DNA of 64,000 nt from Paenibacillus albidus (lineage in GTDB: Bacteria > Bacillota > Bacilli > Paenibacillales > Paenibacillaceae), in NCBI RefSeq assembly GCF_014644435.1, contig NZ_BMKR01000019.1:1-64000 (forward strand), written 5' to 3'. Position 1 is the first letter of the stretch. Each line of letters opens with the position of its first letter. Under the pieces are notes generated by a model. The model was not told where the DNA came from and did no database searches. It saw only the letters and a list, made by a program, of their open reading frames with translations. Made by a program: the position numbers and the translations under genes. This document shows positions 63,704-64,000 of this stretch, piece after piece.

Positions 63704-64000
63704 ATGTTTGGAAATGATTGGGACGAGGTACTGGAAGAAGAAACGAACAAACCGTATTTTCAAGAGCTGCGGTATGCGCTGGCACGGGAATACAAGGAAC
63801 ATACGGTCTATCCGCCAAAAGATTTATTGTTCTCTGCGCTGAAGCTGACCCCTTATCAGCAGACCAGGGTTGTCATCCTGGGACAAGATCCTTATCATGG
63901 AGCGGGACAGGCGCATGGACTCAGCTTCTCTGTGAAGCCAGGTGTACGGATTCCGCCATCCCTGCGCAATATTTATGCGGAGCTGAAGGAGGATACAGGG
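63704..64000 (+). CDS. ung: Uracil-DNA glycosylase, family 1, partial (5' end only)
   Basis: Ninety-nine codons are present before the window ends. GGAGGAG precedes ATG 63704. The catalytic motif VVILGQDPYHGAGQAHGLSFSV holds Asp62 and the PYH loop, followed by PPSLRNIYAEL. It removes uracil from DNA in base-excision repair. The gene runs off the right edge, so its end is outside this window. Confidence 0.95.
   Translation, partial: MFGNDWDEVLEEETNKPYFQELRYALAREYKEHTVYPPKDLLFSALKLTPYQQTRVVILGQDPYHGAGQAHGLSFSVKPGVRIPPSLRNIYAELKEDTG

Overview
The window reads as chromosome of a Gram-positive, low-to-mid GC, spore-former-type Firmicute, most likely Paenibacillus. The signs are strong AGGAGG-type ribosome binding sites, two LplA/LplB/YtcP-type oligosaccharide ABC operons with their own regulators, a membrane-anchored AraC/YesN-like regulator, an S-layer-homology (SLH) surface protein, cytoplasmic GH30 and GH20 enzymes, many small divergent regulator/target pairs, and several families of structured intergenic repeats. 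No tRNA, rRNA, phage, complete insertion sequence or CRISPR array is visible. The genus is an inference from gene content, not from a marker gene.

Layout. 0.1-3.7 kb: a coupled pair encoding a cytoplasmic metzincin protease and a 906-residue protein that joins a trypsin-like protease, an endonuclease/exonuclease/phosphatase (EEP) nuclease and an EndoI-type HNH nuclease. This is the best candidate for an undescribed (conflict or defence-like) system. 3.8-5.1 kb: doxX and an hxlR regulator, divergent across about 610 bp made almost entirely of two copies of a terminal-inverted-repeat element. 5.3-7.9 kb: a DinB protein, a YqjM-like old yellow enzyme and a divergent LysR. 8.0-12.2 kb: a PTS locus (IIBC with a frameshift, a RspA/ManD-like dehydratase, GntR, IIA). 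12.5-16.9 kb: a DHA2 efflux pump with TetR, then a thioredoxin gene overlapping a second DHA2 pump. 17.1-19.3 kb: a secreted beta-helix glycosidase behind a possible 34-codon leader ORF. 19.4-24.2 kb: aldo/keto reductase with MerR, a repeat-rich non-coding kilobase, an MFS pump with TetR. 24.4-29.0 kb: a beta-lactamase-fold serine hydrolase, a secreted copper-amine-oxidase-N-like protein, a nitroreductase with HxlR.

29.0-47.6 kb is carbohydrate territory. A LacI gene and the ABC operon behind it (two permeases, lipoprotein, GH30) share a perfect palindromic operator. A YesN-like AraC regulator lies divergent from a second operon (two permeases, lipoprotein, secreted GH18-like enzyme, NagB, NagA, GH20) that forms an N-acetylglucosamine-glycan pathway: bind, import, trim in the cytoplasm, deacetylate and deaminate to fructose-6-phosphate. 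A GlcNAc kinase is not in the window. 47.9-50.1 kb is an SLH-anchored protein with an intrinsic-factor-like architecture.

50.1-64.0 kb is mostly housekeeping or small accessory genes: an M16C metalloprotease next to a cysteine desulfidase, a DfsB/ClbS protein, two small unknown ORFs, a conserved unknown gene followed by a reading frame interrupted by one TAG, a BstA/YfiT protein, AlkC, a secreted beta-propeller protein, viroplasmin-RNase H, an MFS pump under a LacI regulator, and the first 99 codons of ung at the right edge. Starts were moved from the longest reading frame to the codon best placed behind a ribosome binding site wherever the sequence allowed.
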